From NCBI GenBank assembly GCA_022496185.1, contig WTXG01000002.1, positions 1,116,001 through 1,180,000 of the forward strand: a stretch of DNA of 64,000 nt. The letters are read 5' to 3'. The notes under the pieces are model-generated. The model was not told the origin of the DNA and searched no databases. It saw only the letters and a list, made by a program, of their open reading frames with translations. Position numbers and translations under genes: made by a program. Of the stretch, positions 22,589 through 34,785 are shown piece by piece. The stretch is from Multifurca ochricompacta (Eukaryota > Basidiomycota > Agaricomycetes > Russulales > Russulaceae). Each line of letters opens with the position of its first letter. Within the stretch, counting starts at the first letter, position 1.

Positions 22589-23159
22589 ATGTCCCGTTCC
22601 CGTTCAGCTCTTCCTCCGCTTTACTATACCATATTTTGCATCTACGAGCCCATATTGACAACAACGGGCTTCATTGGTACGCTGCTGAACCCGACAAAGG
22701 CTCGTATCCTTACATCAAAGACCTTAATGAACTTACTTACCAAATGGTAGCCTGTAGACGCACAATTCACAGGCCCCGTGGCCACCCCATAATCCACCAC
22801 CAGAGCATTTACCTCTCGCGACAAGAGTCACCATCGTTCAGCTTGCACATGTCTGTGGCCTTTTAGGTCTTGTTAACATCTTTCTCCTTCGTGCAGCGCA
22901 CCAGTATCTCTCCACTCAACTCGCCTTACAAGAGAAAATTGTCGGCGCCCTGCTCACTCCTCTCCTTATCGGCGACATACTCCATCTAGTACTCACCCTA
23001 TGGGCACTCGGCGACGTTCGGTGGAATGTCTCAGAATGGGGTGGGATGCTCTGGGTGACGGTGCTTCTTGGTTTTACTTTGCTGATCCCTCGAGTCACTT
23101 GGCACCTGGGTATAGGGAGATATATGGAAGCTAGAGATAGTAAAGGTAATCGAAAATGA
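22589..23159 (+). CDS. Small four-helix membrane protein, DUF7704 type
   Basis: Fungal-specific integral membrane protein of unknown function. Exon 1 reads MSRSRSALPPLYYTIFCIYE then PILTTTGFIGTLLNPTK, the usual DUF7704 start. The last exon gives LPLATRVTIVQLAHVCGLLG, then IVGALLTPLLIGDILHLVL and WGGMLWVTVLLGFTLLIPR, ending at TGA 23157-23159; I count four hydrophobic segments. The junction between exons is unusual. The frame with SQAPWPPHNPPPEHLPLATR is kept only if the intron is 22700-22757 with a GC donor (AAG|GCTCGT). A GT-AG alternative (about 99 nt, ending ..ccaccaccag) also keeps frame but removes that segment. I favour the first because the segment reads as protein. No function is known to me. 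Confidence 0.72.
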
Positions 23160-23820
23160 CTCGGCGTAAATGCAGTGTTTTCCGGGCGTAATTAGGCCAC
23201 GCACTGCTATGACTTCTTGTTCTTGTATATAGATCAGACCCATCTACATTTCATTCGTGATTGTACCTTCTCACTTAGAAAATCCCTGGGGTCCAATTTG
23301 ATCTATGGTTTTGAGCCATTTTGGATACTTTGGCCACTCAAGCCATATGCACTTTCTGAACTTACAGATTTTAGAGTAAACACTTATTCGCAGGAAAATT
23401 AATAACTTTTGCTGCGGTGCCTACCACCGTCCCAACTCATGAATGCACTAGGTCACGGGCACATCACGATATTTAAACATTTCTATTCTTCTGGGCATTG
23501 TCCCGTGCGCCTCGAGTGTCAATGGTGACGGCGTAGCGTGACGTGATCAATAGGCTGCTTTGGTGTTGGGCGCGAGAATTACTCGAAATATTCGTATATA
23601 TTGTCACCAAGGTCACGGTGACTTCCCCTGCGAGGAGAGATCAAGCGTTAGCCACGCGTATATTTCGATAGATATGTCAAACTTTCAGTCATATTAGATC
23701 AAGACAACTTCATTGAAACCCCAGTCTCACTGTGAGACATGACACGGTTCCCTCCAGCCACGTGTGTAATCACGATGAACAAAAGGAACACGATTGCCTC
23801 ACCAAGTCAATTAATAAAGC
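23160..23820. other. Convergent intergenic region
   Basis: About 660 bp between two stops. Part is AT-rich. It contains an inverted repeat of GTCACC and GGTGAC around 23604-23623. I found no open frame or RNA gene that I would defend. Confidence 0.5.
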
Positions 23821-25032
23821 TCATTTTCGCCTCGGCCTTAGTGTGGATGCGGATGCTAAGGCAACTTTACCTCCAGTCAGGGCGGTATCAGGCGGTGGGG
23901 TAGACCGTTGCGATGCAGCAAGGCCCCGCGGAATCAACCTACGCCTTTCCCAGTAGTCAAATACCCAAGACTGTAAGAGACCAAAAGTCGCCGAAGAGAC
24001 CCAGTAAAGCAGAACGCTCTAGAAACAGCAAATCAATGTCAACACAAGAAGGGTGATTCCTTCAAAGCGAACGAGCGTACCCCAGGTACGACTGCGCTAA
24101 TCAATATCCTTCCTATAGACAGCACCCTCAAGCCTGTCTGTACGATCTTCCGCGGCTCCAAAACGATATGCCCTTGTGCCCGCTTCTCCGCGAGCCTCTT
24201 TTGTTCCAGCTCGTCCCGCTCTTTCGCTGCCTCGCTAATGAACCAGCGTGATGACTCGACGTTCGCAAGCGTGATCATCCCCAATGCAATGGGCAACGTC
24301 GCAGTCGGGTCGGCGTGCGCGAGTGAGGTTAGTGTCAGGAACGACTCGGAGTCATATACAGTTGGCGATTGGGAAAGACGCGAGAGAAACATGGAAGAGC
24401 CCACAAAGAGTGGGAGCTGTGTGAGAGGCGGAATAAGCATCGTGAGCCACGGGCGGCAGCGGTACTTGGCGAATAGCTCATTGCGCCGCACGATCATCTG
24501 ACGCGAATCATATGGGTCTACAACGGGGAGCAGGACAAACAGAGTGAACGCGACGCACAGCTTTCTTGACCCTGTCGCTGAACATTATTCGGAGTTCTTC
24601 CTTTGTCCCGCGAGACTGTTCTACATGCATCTCATGTAGGATTTGCTTTTGCACGAGAGGTCTTGTCTCCTGCAAAGCGGGTATGACAAGATCTTCCGCC
24701 CTCCATTGTCTTCTCTTAGCCTGTAAGGTATGAGATTTCCAGCCAATCTGACTTGGCTGTTTGAGGCTCACCCAGAGGGAGAATGGGACAGTAAATAGAA
24801 GACGAGATGCAAAGGTGAGTAAAATAATGGTTGACGAGTAAGGTGGGAACGATGGAGGCCACGGAATGGCTAGTGAAAGGTCCAGGAAACCGTCCTGAAT
24901 AGCAGAAGTGAATTGACGATTCCCGGGTGGTGAGAGTTGTCGAATTCTTGAAAGGCGTGCTGCATGTCTTAGTGGTGGTGGTGGTAGTGTAAACATGGAC
25001 ACGATGGACTCAACGCATGCGTGTGAATTCAC
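23821..25032 (-). CDS. COX18: Mitochondrial inner-membrane insertase of the Oxa1/Cox18 family
   Basis: YidC/Oxa1/Alb3-family protein that inserts segments of respiratory subunits (for Cox18, the Cox2 C-terminus) into the mitochondrial inner membrane. A start at 24996 (MFTLPPPPLRHAARLSRIRQ) gives an Arg-rich presequence; the longer frame begins at 25032. Membrane segments: YSSTIILLTFASRLLFTVPF, then CRPWLTMLIPPLTQLPLFVG and SSMFLSRLSQ, TLPIALGMITLANVES, and SVLLYWVSSATFGLLQSWVF in the last exon. The hydrophilic loop EELRIMFSDRVKKAV is cut by an intron. It ends with TGA at 23821-23823. Choice of Cox18 over Oxa1 rests on its short length and divergent core; I hold it loosely. Confidence 0.75.
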
Positions 25033-25122
25033 TCTTTATCCTCACATCATTGGAAATCAAACAAAAAAGTCATGCGAATAAGGCCGTCTACTTTCATAGC
25101 AGTACAACCACACTACTTAGAA

Positions 25123-25892
25123 TTAGAAAACGAGTTGATGCGGATATTCGCCCTTGGATAGCCCCCAGCTCGCCTTAAGATACTTCGCGAGGTACTCTGT
25201 CTTCTTCACCACACTAAGTACTGCCTTGTCAACCTCCCTCTGGTCAGCCGCCTTGGTTTCAGGAAAAGGATCCTTCTCCTTTAGCTTGCCATCTGCGAAA
25301 AATTCCTCCTCTGCTGATCGTGTACGCTTCTTTTCTGACTTGACGAAGTAGGCATCGCTGATCTTTGCATCAATCTGCGTCGGTCATCCTGATAAATCAT
25401 GGCATTGAACTATCGAGGCCTAGCACGCACTTTTAAGTCACCGAGATCGATCTTCGTCGAGGTCCCAATGACATAGGCCTGATTGACTCGGCGGAGAGGT
25501 ACGCCGTTGATCTTGAAAGGGCCGGTGACAAGCAACAACCCGCTGTCCAGCTGCTTCAGAAACACGACTCGCTTTCCCCGAAACCGACCGGCGAGAAGAA
25601 TCAACACAGTGCCGGGGGTGATGGAGTCACGTAGTTTTGTGGGTTTAGCAGTCTTGCGAGATTGCTTGGGCTTGCGAACGTCCTCGGCGGGGTAGAAGCG
25701 TGGCGCTTTAGATGTAGGGATAAGGCGAGTTCCGCCGTTTTTCGTGCCGTTAATCTGTACCTCCTTGGTTGGTGCGGTCTCCGGTTTGGCTGGTGCGGTA
25801 CCAGTTTTCCTACCCTTGTAGAGCTGGCGCCGCGCATACACCTGCGAGCGTGAGAGGCGGCCGATTCCAGGAGCGATTTCTTTACGGGCCAT
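25123..25892 (-). CDS. RPL6: 60S ribosomal protein eL6
   Basis: Large-subunit ribosomal protein. The first exon begins [20 protein letters not shown] and continues with a basic linker, then APRFYPAED, and the KOW-like core [20 protein letters not shown] then [20 protein letters not shown] and [20 protein letters not shown], all standard for eL6. After a GT-AG intron the last exon reads [20 protein letters not shown] and ends [12 protein letters not shown] with TAA at 25123-25125. Length (about 240 residues) fits the family. The upstream gap (25893-26403) is shared with the divergent nucleotidase gene. Confidence 0.95.
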
Positions 25893-26403
25893 CTCTGTAT
25901 CCGCACCAAGAAGGTCAGTGAAGGTGCAAGGAGAGATGAGTGTTCAAGTGGCAGTGCATCGAGAATGTCGACCATCCATCCACTACGATAAACTGCATCA
26001 AATCGAAACAGCACCGTGCAGGTTTCATTTTATCGCAATATAGTGGCCCGAACACATAGAAAATGGTTTACTCACATACTGATGTCTTTGAGGTTGCTGT
26101 CGGGCGGGGGTGATTTCACTCTTGGTCAGGTCTACCGCCGCGCTTAGAGTTGCATGCGCGTGCGCCTCTCTTATCGGAGTTTGCCGATATTATATGAGAG
26201 TAATGGTCACGTGAATGATTCATTTCGATTCGATTCGATTGATTCGATTGTAATAATCAACAATCCATTGATTGAGATGGGGATGGCGCCTGTACACCTC
26301 CCCCTCCCAAACAGCGGTAGATTGTTTCTTTGTTCAACGTCCCAATGGCCATAGAACATACTTATGGCGAGTAAAACCTGAGTTTTTTTTTTCCATCTTT
26401 CTA
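25893..26403. other. Divergent promoter region, eL6 / HAD nucleotidase, with ATTCG repeat
   Basis: About 510 bp between divergent starts. An ATTCG-type tandem repeat runs at 26225-26250 (tcgattcgattcgattg plus a further copy). A T-rich tract precedes the nucleotidase ATG. A 5'-UTR intron of the ribosomal protein gene could lie here, but I cannot show it. Confidence 0.5.
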
Positions 26404-27370
26404 ATGGCGGATTTGACTCCAGATGATCGACTCGTAGCTTTCCTTGATATTGACAACACACTCTATTCTAAAAGTTTCAAGATTGCACAAGAAATGGGTG
26501 TTCGGATTCATGGCAAGTCTATCACTACCATGGAAATTGATTTAAATGAACGTACTTCCAGCTTACTTTGTATCCCTCGGTCTTTCTGACGAGGAAGCTT
26601 CCAAGCTACACTTGCAGTATTACACTCAATACGGCCTTGCCTTGCGCGGCCTTCGGCGCCACTACGGCGTAGGTAAGGACACGTTTCACTTTATCACCTC
26701 GTTTTGAACGAGTTAAATCTCCTGCTTGGCAGACCCAATAGACTTCAATGACAAGTGCGACGGCTCGATCCCACTCGAAGACATCCTCAAGCCTGATCCG
26801 CGCCTTCGGCAACTTTTGCAGGATATCGATCGTTCTAAATGCCGTGTATGGGCTTTGACGAATGCATATGATACGGTCCGTATGATCCACGGGAACAGGG
26901 AAATCCCGCAAGTCTAATAGAATGTATTCGGCAGCATGCAGAACGCGTCCTGAAAATTTTGAATTTGCGCGATCAAATCGAAGGCGTCGTGTTCTGTGAT
27001 TACCTGGAGGAGGACTTTGACTGTAAGCCCGAGCCTACATTTTACCTTCAGGTCTGCCTCTTCACTCCCCGACGTTCACCTGCGCAAACTAATGAATATG
27101 GTGAGGCAGGCTATGCAAAAGGCAGGGGTGCGAGATCCAACCAAATGTCTGTTCGTTGATGATAGCCTTGGCAATGTTGAAGGCGCAAAGAATGTCGGAT
27201 GGCTTCGTTGTGTGCACTTTCGAGAAACCGAGGCTGTCGAGGCATTGTGTATAAAACACACCTCAGAAGATCAGGAGAAGCTGCTTGGCGAGAACGAGAT
27301 AATCGTGATTGAAGATTTACAGCAGTTGAGAGACGTATGGTCGGATGTTTTTGTTCAGACCGAGAACTAG
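26404..27370 (+). CDS. SDT1: HAD-family pyrimidine 5'-nucleotidase (SDT1/PHM8 type)
   Basis: Dephosphorylates pyrimidine or other nucleoside monophosphates. HAD motif I is AFLDIDNTLYSKS (DxDxT), motif II lies in CRVWALTNAYDT, motif III is the Lys of FDCKPEPTFY, and motif IV is LFVDDSLGNVEGAK. The block IHAYFVSLGLSDEEASK then LHLQYYTQYGLALRGLRRHY identifies the SDT1/PHM8 branch. That block is in frame only if intron 1 (26513-26561, 49 nt) starts with GC: exon ...CATG|GCAAGT...CCAG|CTTAC. I tested nearby GT donors and acceptors and none keeps the frame. The other three introns are GT-AG. Ends at 27370. Confidence 0.92.
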
Positions 27371-27516
27371 GCATGCAGCAGAGTGCATCACGCGCGGCGC
27401 GGGTGCTTCTTCTATATATAAGTACACCTACTAAGATATATTATACCACTACACCAGTACACTTCAAGACAGGCGGTAAACAACGCAGGATAGACTCTGA
27501 GTAAATAATAACAGGA

Positions 27517-29049
27517 CTAGAAAAGCGTAACAGACACGACTTGCGCCGACTGAGTCGCCTCAAGAATGACGCCGTCAAAACCCAACAGCCCTGTACCAAG
27601 TTGAATGAGTCGAAAAAGTCAAGTTGGATAGAAATACACCGACTCGTTGTTGAGTTTGGCAATTTCAACATCTCCTCGTCATCTGTGCGGTCGTAAAGCA
27701 TGGATGGGGGGGTTTCACCTGGGTTGAGAAAATGACTGATACGATCAGCCTTGAATAACAAGTGATTTTAGTCTCAGATTGACAGGAACTGAGACCGGGT
27801 ACCTGCCCTCTCATCAAACTTGACTCGCGGTGGCGTGTCTGTTCAAAAGTTATTTGGTTTTTCAACCTTCTACTGTAAAAGCAACCGGGAAGTACCATCC
27901 TCATCATCCTCAGGCCGACCTTCGATCTGCCATGGACACCGCTTATACCGCTGGAAGAGGGGTGTACCGGGCTGCGCTGAAGATGAAATAGAAGACATGA
28001 AAAGAAGAAGGACACTAACGACGTTGGAGTGGAGAATAATCTTCTTTACGACATGCGTGTGATCAGAAATAAGGAAATCTATTCCGTGTTGAAAATAGTT
28101 GTAAAAATCTGGCGAATCATAACTGAATGATGGGGCAATGAGAAGGCATCAGGGAATGACGTACAGGATACGTCTGAACTTTCGTCTTCGTTGTGACTAC
28201 GTGCGTGGATAGCCATACGGTCATCTTCCTTGTAAAAGGTGCGTAGCGGAGGGCCCAAATCCGACAGTAGATCCTGTGCAGTGGTCACGCCCAAACGAAC
28301 ATGGACTGGTTGGGACGATGTTGGGAAGAAACGCAGAACAACGCCGTCGTGCACCTAAACGCATTCAGGATCAAGCGCGCTAAGCAAGCTGAGGAAGAGA
28401 GGGGGAGGGATTGGCTGACTTTTGCGATGACCTCTGCAAGTTCACCATACATGATGGGTGATACTCTGACCTCGCTGAGAGCATCTATCTCCCCATCAGA
28501 AGGTTCTGTCTGTGTGATTAGGAGGCGGACGACTTCCTGAGAACGGTCATCATGCTCCTTGACCTTGTCTCGAAGACCCTCGTTGTCAAAGCAAAAGCGC
28601 ACACCGGGGTAGCGTAAGTCCTCGCCAGGATATGTTGGACCAAAGGCCAAATTTACATTGACACGACGAAGATCTTTATCAGGGGAGGAAAGAATATTGC
28701 CCTTGTACCTGAGGGTGAGCGGAGGGTTGGGGTCCCGAAGGCATCTCACGGCAATGGTGTGAAGACGTTGATGTGTCCCGGAGAAAAGGAGATCAAAATG
28801 TGGGCGTATGTGAAGGATTACGGGTGTAGTAGATGAATCCGCGTCATATTGAACATCAACTTGAGGAAAAGTATGCTTATGAGTTCTTAAAAGATCAAGA
28901 ATAGTCCACAATGAGGCGCCTATAGGGGTGAATTAGTGATGATTTAAGAAATGGAGATGTTAGTACGTAGTACATCGTGACCGACCTAGTCTGAATATAC
29001 CAAGACCGTAACCAGGTCGAATGTCAACGTCAAGTGCGGAGAAGAGCAT
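27517..29049 (-). CDS. PHAF1 / UPF0183 family protein
   Basis: Homologue of human phagosome assembly factor 1 (C16orf70), which binds phosphoinositides on autophagic membranes; the fungal role is not established. Exon 1 (start 29049) reads MLFSALDVDIRPGYGLGIFR, the family N-terminus. After one intron comes GASLWTILDLLRTHKHTFPQ, then VILHIRPHFDLLFSGTHQRL and FGPTYPGEDLRYPGVRFCFD. The middle exon has DGVVLRFFPTSSQPVHVRLG then PLRTFYKEDDRMAIH. Next come YFYNYFQHGIDFLI, SDHTHVVKKIILHSN and PGTPLFQRYKRCPWQIEG. The final exon gives TGLLGFDGVILEATQSAQVV and stops at 27517. Family assignment is firm. Confidence 0.88.
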
Positions 29050-29276
29050 CGTCGTAGTAGTAGTAGGCGCATATAGTCGCATATGGTGTTGTTGTTATTA
29101 TTAGAAATCAATCAGTTGCCGGTATCAGGAACTCAGGTCCGAGCTCATGAGGCCACCACCGGGTGACACGGGCACGAGTTATGGGGACGCGGGTAAGATC
29201 GGGGGTTGAGTTTGGGTGGTAAATATCTCTCTCTTCTCTTCTCTCTTCCTCCTTTCGTTCTCTACGATAATTTCCC

Positions 29277-31721
29277 ATGAGCCCTTCAGTTAGAGTCAGG
29301 AGACGCCATGCATATACCTCCATTCACGATGAGGATAGAGCTAACTCTGAACAGTTACGCAACCAGCCAGACAGAGGCCGCCAACCACTCTCTGGTGGCA
29401 GCGGTGCGCTTTCTTCAACCGCTGCCTCGCAATCAACGCCACTATCCAGAGACCCTGTTCATCCACCTGCCACGTCTCATGATTTAGGCCATAACTATCC
29501 TTCTTTCCGGAGGGATATCAGTAGGGTCAATCGTCATGTCCGCAGGAGTAACGTCAGCTACAGGTCGTTCACTACCGACCCAGATTCGAATGTTTCCGGC
29601 TCTCCTCCACCCACAGTCTCTCGTTTGAGTAACCTTCCTCCTCAGCATGAGACGATATACGAGGGTACTTCAGCCGAGGTGGTCATTCCTGGCCCACATC
29701 GTGGACATGTTCATAGGGCCAGCCGGGTTCAAAGCGCGCTTTCATCTTCCCCCAGCCGGGGTAGCCCCGACTCAGACTCAGACTCAGACACTGACTCCGA
29801 AGACGAGGATCGCATCATGGAGGATGACGAGTATCACCACGACGACGACGTTGTCGACCACCTTGATGTCATAGGTCCGTAGTCTCACTTACCTGTCACC
29901 CACCTTCAACTCCGTAAAACATTACTATCCTACAGACCCACAAGTTTCTACCGTTGCAACTCTCACCAATGCGGCGAACTCTATCCTGCTGTATGTTTTT
30001 CCCCCTCACCCTCGCTTGGCTTCCTAGTCATACGCTTTCCGAATTAGCCCCCCTATCTCTTTCTACTCCCGCAAGCCTGTCGTTGTCCTTCCACGTACCG
30101 AGCGAGAGCAAGACATAGAAGCAGCTTCAGTTCACACTGCCAGCACGGATGAGCTCGATCGGCATGTCCATGATGTGCTTAAACGCAAACAAAAATTCAG
30201 GCGCGTCATGAAGGGCGTGTGGGCCTTCCTGCGAACTCGTAAGTCTGGTCGTTTCATCTTCGATCCGCTTTGTTCAGACCTCCCTCATCCGACTCGTCTA
30301 GCTTTGGGCGTTAGTAGTCTCAACATGGTTGTACTGTACAATCGGAACTCACCGTCCCTGTTTTCATTACAGATCGCTTTCGGTATCTATGGATTCCTCG
30401 TCGGTAGGTGGTCTCACGCTGTTTTAGTGTTGACTTGCTGAAATGTTGTTCCCAGTTTTCTGGGGCACGGCAATTGTATTCTTTCTGGCCAAATGGATCA
30501 ACTTACACAACCAGACAACTCAAGATTTCTGGGAAGAAGTAACCCAGCAAATCGAGAATGGTGGATTTTTAAATAAATCTCATCAGGACCCTGAAGCCGT
30601 GTCTCACCTTCAGGTCTTTAGGATTGTTTTGTCTCACTGGGATTGGCCTCATCCCTTGGCGTATCATCGACACGTACCGTGCGTCCACACGTATACAGCG
30701 TCATCCGCCGTCACCCTTTTTCGCTAAATTGGTTGTCAGGGATGTCCAAAATCTGGTATTACAAACGTCGAACTCGGAGACTTCGAAAAAAAGCTGGTCT
30801 TCCTGAACTCTATGACAAAGACGATTTGCCAGATCCGATTTTCGATCCAAACTACGTCCACGTTCTGACTGACAGACAGCAATATGAGTTGCATCATCGT
30901 AACTTCCTTTCCTCTACGTTTTCTTGTTCAATGGTGTTGCTAACCTTTCGCCGATCATCAGAACAGAAGAAGTTTATGAAGTCCCAGACATGGTATCGTC
31001 CGCATGGCACCGAAACACATAGAGTGAGCGATTTGACACTGGAACACTTGTGAATGTTTGTCTAACATAGATTCGCAGGCGTTCCCCATAAAGTCTGTTG
31101 ACATTTTCATATTTTAACTAAGCACCACGTTGACCTTCGTTATAGTACTGCCCTATGGATTTGTCTACTGAATGACGGGAACTCAGTCTTCCAGGTCAGA
31201 CTGAGCGAACCATTTCCTTATGCTGATATTGATGTTAGACCCAGTGTATACTTGCCGCTTGTATGTGGTCCATGAATCGCTTCGATCGCCCTTCTTGGAC
31301 GACCGGCCTTCTAATCCCGTTGGCCTTTGGCTGTGGCATTCTTTCCGGCATCCTCATCTGGCAAGGTGGCAAAAAGACCAAGCGCACTGAACGCGTTGAA
31401 GAGCGCTTGCGCCGTGCTCTTGAGATAGATCATTCAGAGCACGCCCTTGCTCCTGACGGCGTTATGGCCAAGCTACAGGACACCATCGCCAATCACAATA
31501 AAGAAAACAAGGAAGGCGAGTCCGCCGAGAGCGGCAGCCCGCTGGGCGAAAAGCATGGGCATCAATATCACAGCACCGCGGATGGGGTCGGGAATCAACC
31601 TGATTATGCCAGCACTCGCAACTCGTCCATCCGTTCACCTGGTATCAAGATTGAGGAGGAGATGGTTGTTCCCCCCGTGGCTAATTCGACGGTATATAAT
31701 AGCATTCATCTGTTGAAATGA
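29277..31721 (+). CDS. DUF2985 integral membrane protein
   Basis: Fungal membrane protein of unknown function with the DUF2985 domain. The N-terminal exon (29277-29882) is disordered, Ser/Pro/Arg-rich and ends with an acidic run. A short exon has PRTEREQDIEAASVHTAS. The domain follows: FGIYGFLVVFWGTAIVFFLA then KWINLHNQTTQDFWEEV, GLFCLTGIGLIPWRIIDTYR, KIWYYKRRTRRLRKKAGLPE and DPIFDPNYVHVLTDRQQYEL. A later exon carries WTTGLLIPLAFGCGILSGIL. It ends at 31721 after a hydrophilic tail. I count about four membrane segments. All junctions I checked are GT-AG. Confidence 0.85.
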
Positions 31722-31805
31722 TGGATGGACATCGTCATGCTTTCTCGTGCTCATGCTTAATTTTACGTATTGTAACGCTACTTTCTACGTTTCTTAGAGG
31801 TTGGA

Positions 31806-32163
31806 ATGTCTCGTGTTTCACCTCAGACTTTTCTTATTCCTTGGAGGGACGTTGACATCGTCTCGGCCCACTCCTTCTCCCTTCACAGTACGTACCACGG
31901 TATAAGTATCTTAATGCCCCGATCTATTGAATGAAAAAATAGGCTCACTAGTTGGATTGTTGAAACCCGCCGTACAGATACAACATACTGCTATTTGGTC
32001 CAAACACTTTGCACCCCTCGGCCAGCCTGTGTCCGTCCCCAACGAACTGCATGAAAAAATCTCATCTCGCTACAACCCCACCTACGGCCTAACAGAGTTA
32101 AAGTACGCTGCCACTGTAATTGGTGGTACGCATTACCGTCAAGTGGACGCTGTTGAAGCGTAG
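31806..32163 (+). CDS. Orphan protein of about 100 residues
   Basis: I do not recognise this protein. Two exons: 31806-31888 (MSRVSPQTFLIPWRDVDIVS) and, after one GT-AG intron that ends at tag 31943, a second exon with SLVGLLKPAVQIQHTAIWSK, then HFAPLGQPVSVPNELHEKIS and YNPTYGLTELKYAATVIGG, stopping at 32163. Frame, intron phase and composition argue that it is real: evenly mixed residues, no low complexity and a plausible start context. No signal peptide is seen; there is one short amphipathic stretch. It begins 84 bp after the DUF2985 stop and its own stop is 12 bp from the MET6 stop on the other strand, so 3' UTRs must overlap. It could also be a remnant of a longer protein. Confidence 0.5.
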
Positions 32164-32175
32164 GGAGACCACTGT

Positions 32176-34706
32176 TCACGCATATTGCTGACGCGCCCAG
32201 CGTGCAGCCGAGACGAGATTCCTAAGCGACGCCTCCGTCTCTTTCCAACCACGGGTTTTCAGTCCGCAGTCCTAAAGGCAGATAAGTCAGTCAAGGTGTA
32301 TGATTGTTGGAAATGGGAAAGAAAAACCCACAGGGTTGACGAAAAGAAGTGAGTCCGGGAGGATCTCAAGCATTGCTTTGAGGCGGTCCCGAATTTCCTG
32401 GTCACCGGGGACACGCGGAGAATGAATGTCGTACACGCCAGGCCCAATGTTATTCGAGTACCCGTAGTGTCTGAACGTTGTGAGGAGCTTCATGTCGCTC
32501 TTCGACGCCTCGATCGAGATGACATCTGCATCCAAGCGTTGGATCGACGGGAAGATGTCGTCGAAGTCCGAATAACAGAAGTGCGAGTGGGTCTGTAAGG
32601 CATCGCTCACACCAGCAGTTGCCAGTTTGAACGAATCGACCGCCCACTTGAGGTAGATATCCCAGTCCACACGGCGGAGCGGCAGACCTTCACGAATAGC
32701 TGGCTCATCCACCTGAACAGCGTGAATTCCTGCCTTTTCGAGGTCAATGACCTCGTCGCGGAGTGCTAATGCAAGCTGCTTTGACTGGAGCTCACGCGAA
32801 ACGTCCGCGCGAGGGAAAGACCAATTAAGAATCGTTACAGGGCCAGTGAGCATACCCTTCATGGGGGATTTGGTCACACTCTGAGCGTAGCTGCTCCACT
32901 TCACGGTGATTGGGCCAGGGCGTGAAACATCCGACACGATAATGGGCGGGCGAACATAGCGAGATCCATAACTCTGTACCCAACCATTCTGCGTGAAGAC
33001 GAAACCGTTTAGCTGCTCGCCAAAGTATTGGACCATGTCGTTGCGCTCCGGCTCGCCGTGGACGAGAAGGTCAAGGCCAACCGTTTCTTGAAAACGGACG
33101 ACACTCGCAATCTCCTTTTTGAGGAAGTCCTCGTATTCGGCTTCCGTAATCTCGCCTTTGGTGAACTTGGCACGAGCATTGCGAATTTCTTTGGTCTGAG
33201 GGAAAGAGCCAATGGTGGTGGTGGGGAACCTGGGAAGCTCGATGTGCTTCTTCTGAACCTCCTTGCGCACAGCAAAAGGGCTCTTGCGCTCAAGCATGTC
33301 GGGAGTGATAGCAGCAACACGCTTGCGCACACTATCATCGGATGTTCGCTCGAACTCACGACGCTTGGAAATGGACAGTTCGTTGGCCTTAACCGCGGAA
33401 GATATATTCGCATCCTGAGAGCCAGATAGGACCTTCGCCAGGACAGATACTTCCTCAGCTTTCTCGAGAGCGAACGAGAACCAGTCCTTCTGCTCTGGTG
33501 TGAGCTTCTTTTCCGATTTGAGGGTGACAGGAATATGAAGAAGCGAGGAAGAAGTGGCCACGATAACGCGGTCCTGACCCAGCGCATCGACGGCCTTCTG
33601 ACCGAGTTTGATTGCGGCTTGGAAATTGATCTTCCAAATATTCCTGCCAGACACCAGGCCCAGCGAGAGGGCGATGCTTGTCGATTTAACAGCGGCAATG
33701 ACCTCATCGAGTTGACCGGGCGCACGGTCTAGGTCAATATGTAGGCCAGCAATCGGGAGCTTGGCGACAAAATTCAAGTTAGAGTCGAGACGCCCGAAGT
33801 AAGTGGTAAGCAGGATTTTAGGCGCAACAGGAGAAAGCTCAGTGTAGGCGGTGGTATACTCCTTCTCATAGCCGGCTGCCTTATCGAGCACCAAGATAGG
33901 CTCGTCAAGCTGAACCCACTCAGCACCGGCCGCCTTCAGGTCGGCGAGCAGTTGCTTATACACGGGAAGGAGCTTGGGGAGAAGAGAAAGAGGTTGAAAA
34001 TCAGGCTTGGCATCCTTGGATGCTTTACCAAGGACGAGGAAGGAGATAGGTCCCAGCACGACGGGGCGAGTCTCAATACCAAGAGCCTGAGCCTCCTTGT
34101 ACTCCTCATTAGCCTTATTGAAGTTGAGCTTGAAATCGGTTTCCTCCGAAAATTCCGGCACGACAAAATGGTAATTTGAATCAAACCTTTAAGGCAAATT
34201 GTCAAATGTGGGAGGCCTCGAAGCAAACCTATGAACCTACCACTTCTTCATCTCCGAGGCAGGGACATCGACGCCATCAGCCTGACGCCCACGACCCATG
34301 GCAAAATATACATCAAGAGGTGTCAGACCTTGACCGACATAACGCTTGGGAATAACGTTGAAAGCGGCCGAGTGGTCGAGAACATGGTCGTAGAGAGAGA
34401 ACTCGCCACTGATATCGATGATTAAAGACAAAGGATCAAAACCACGTGGATGAACCTACCTAGGTATATGGTAACACCCTTTTCTTTCAAAGATGTCCAG
34501 TTACTTTTCTTTACATCGGCTGCGGTCTGAGTGAGTTGGTCCGCAGTAAATTTACCGGCCCAGTAAGCCTCAACGGCTTTTTTTACTTCACGACTGGCGC
34601 CTGAGAATTAGAATTCGAGATTCATTAAATATTAGATTGTCATTAATCAGAGGGGAAGCGGACACGCACCGATACGTGGAAAACCCAAGACTGCTGATGC
34701 TACCAT
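32176..34706 (-). CDS. MET6: Cobalamin-independent methionine synthase
   Basis: Transfers methyl from 5-methyltetrahydrofolate polyglutamate to homocysteine. Five exons: [13 protein letters not shown], then [20 protein letters not shown], then [20 protein letters not shown], then a 624-codon exon and a short last one. The large exon has [33 protein letters not shown], and the C-terminal barrel: [77 protein letters not shown]. Zinc ligands are visible: [10 protein letters not shown] (His, Cys), ISIEASKSD (Glu) and, in the last exon, DCGLKTRGW (Cys). Ends with TGA at 32176-32178. The substrate depends on folylpolyglutamate synthase, also in this window. Confidence 0.97.
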
Positions 34707-34740
34707 GATGAAGAGAAAGAAGAGAGAGGAGGTTGAGTAG

Positions 34741-34785
34741 AAGATGAGGATGAAATGAGGATGAGATGAGGATGAGATGAGATAG
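34741..34785. repeat. GATGAG-type tandem repeat upstream of MET6
   Basis: Imperfect repeats of gatgag/atgagg, about 35-80 bp upstream of the MET6 start. In the sense of MET6 it is a CTCATC pyrimidine-rich leader, as seen before several genes here. Confidence 0.7.

Noticed and set aside
23604..23623. Inverted repeat of GTCACC and GGTGAC in an intergenic gap as a regulatory hairpin
   Set aside because: Too short and isolated, between two convergent genes; no further evidence.
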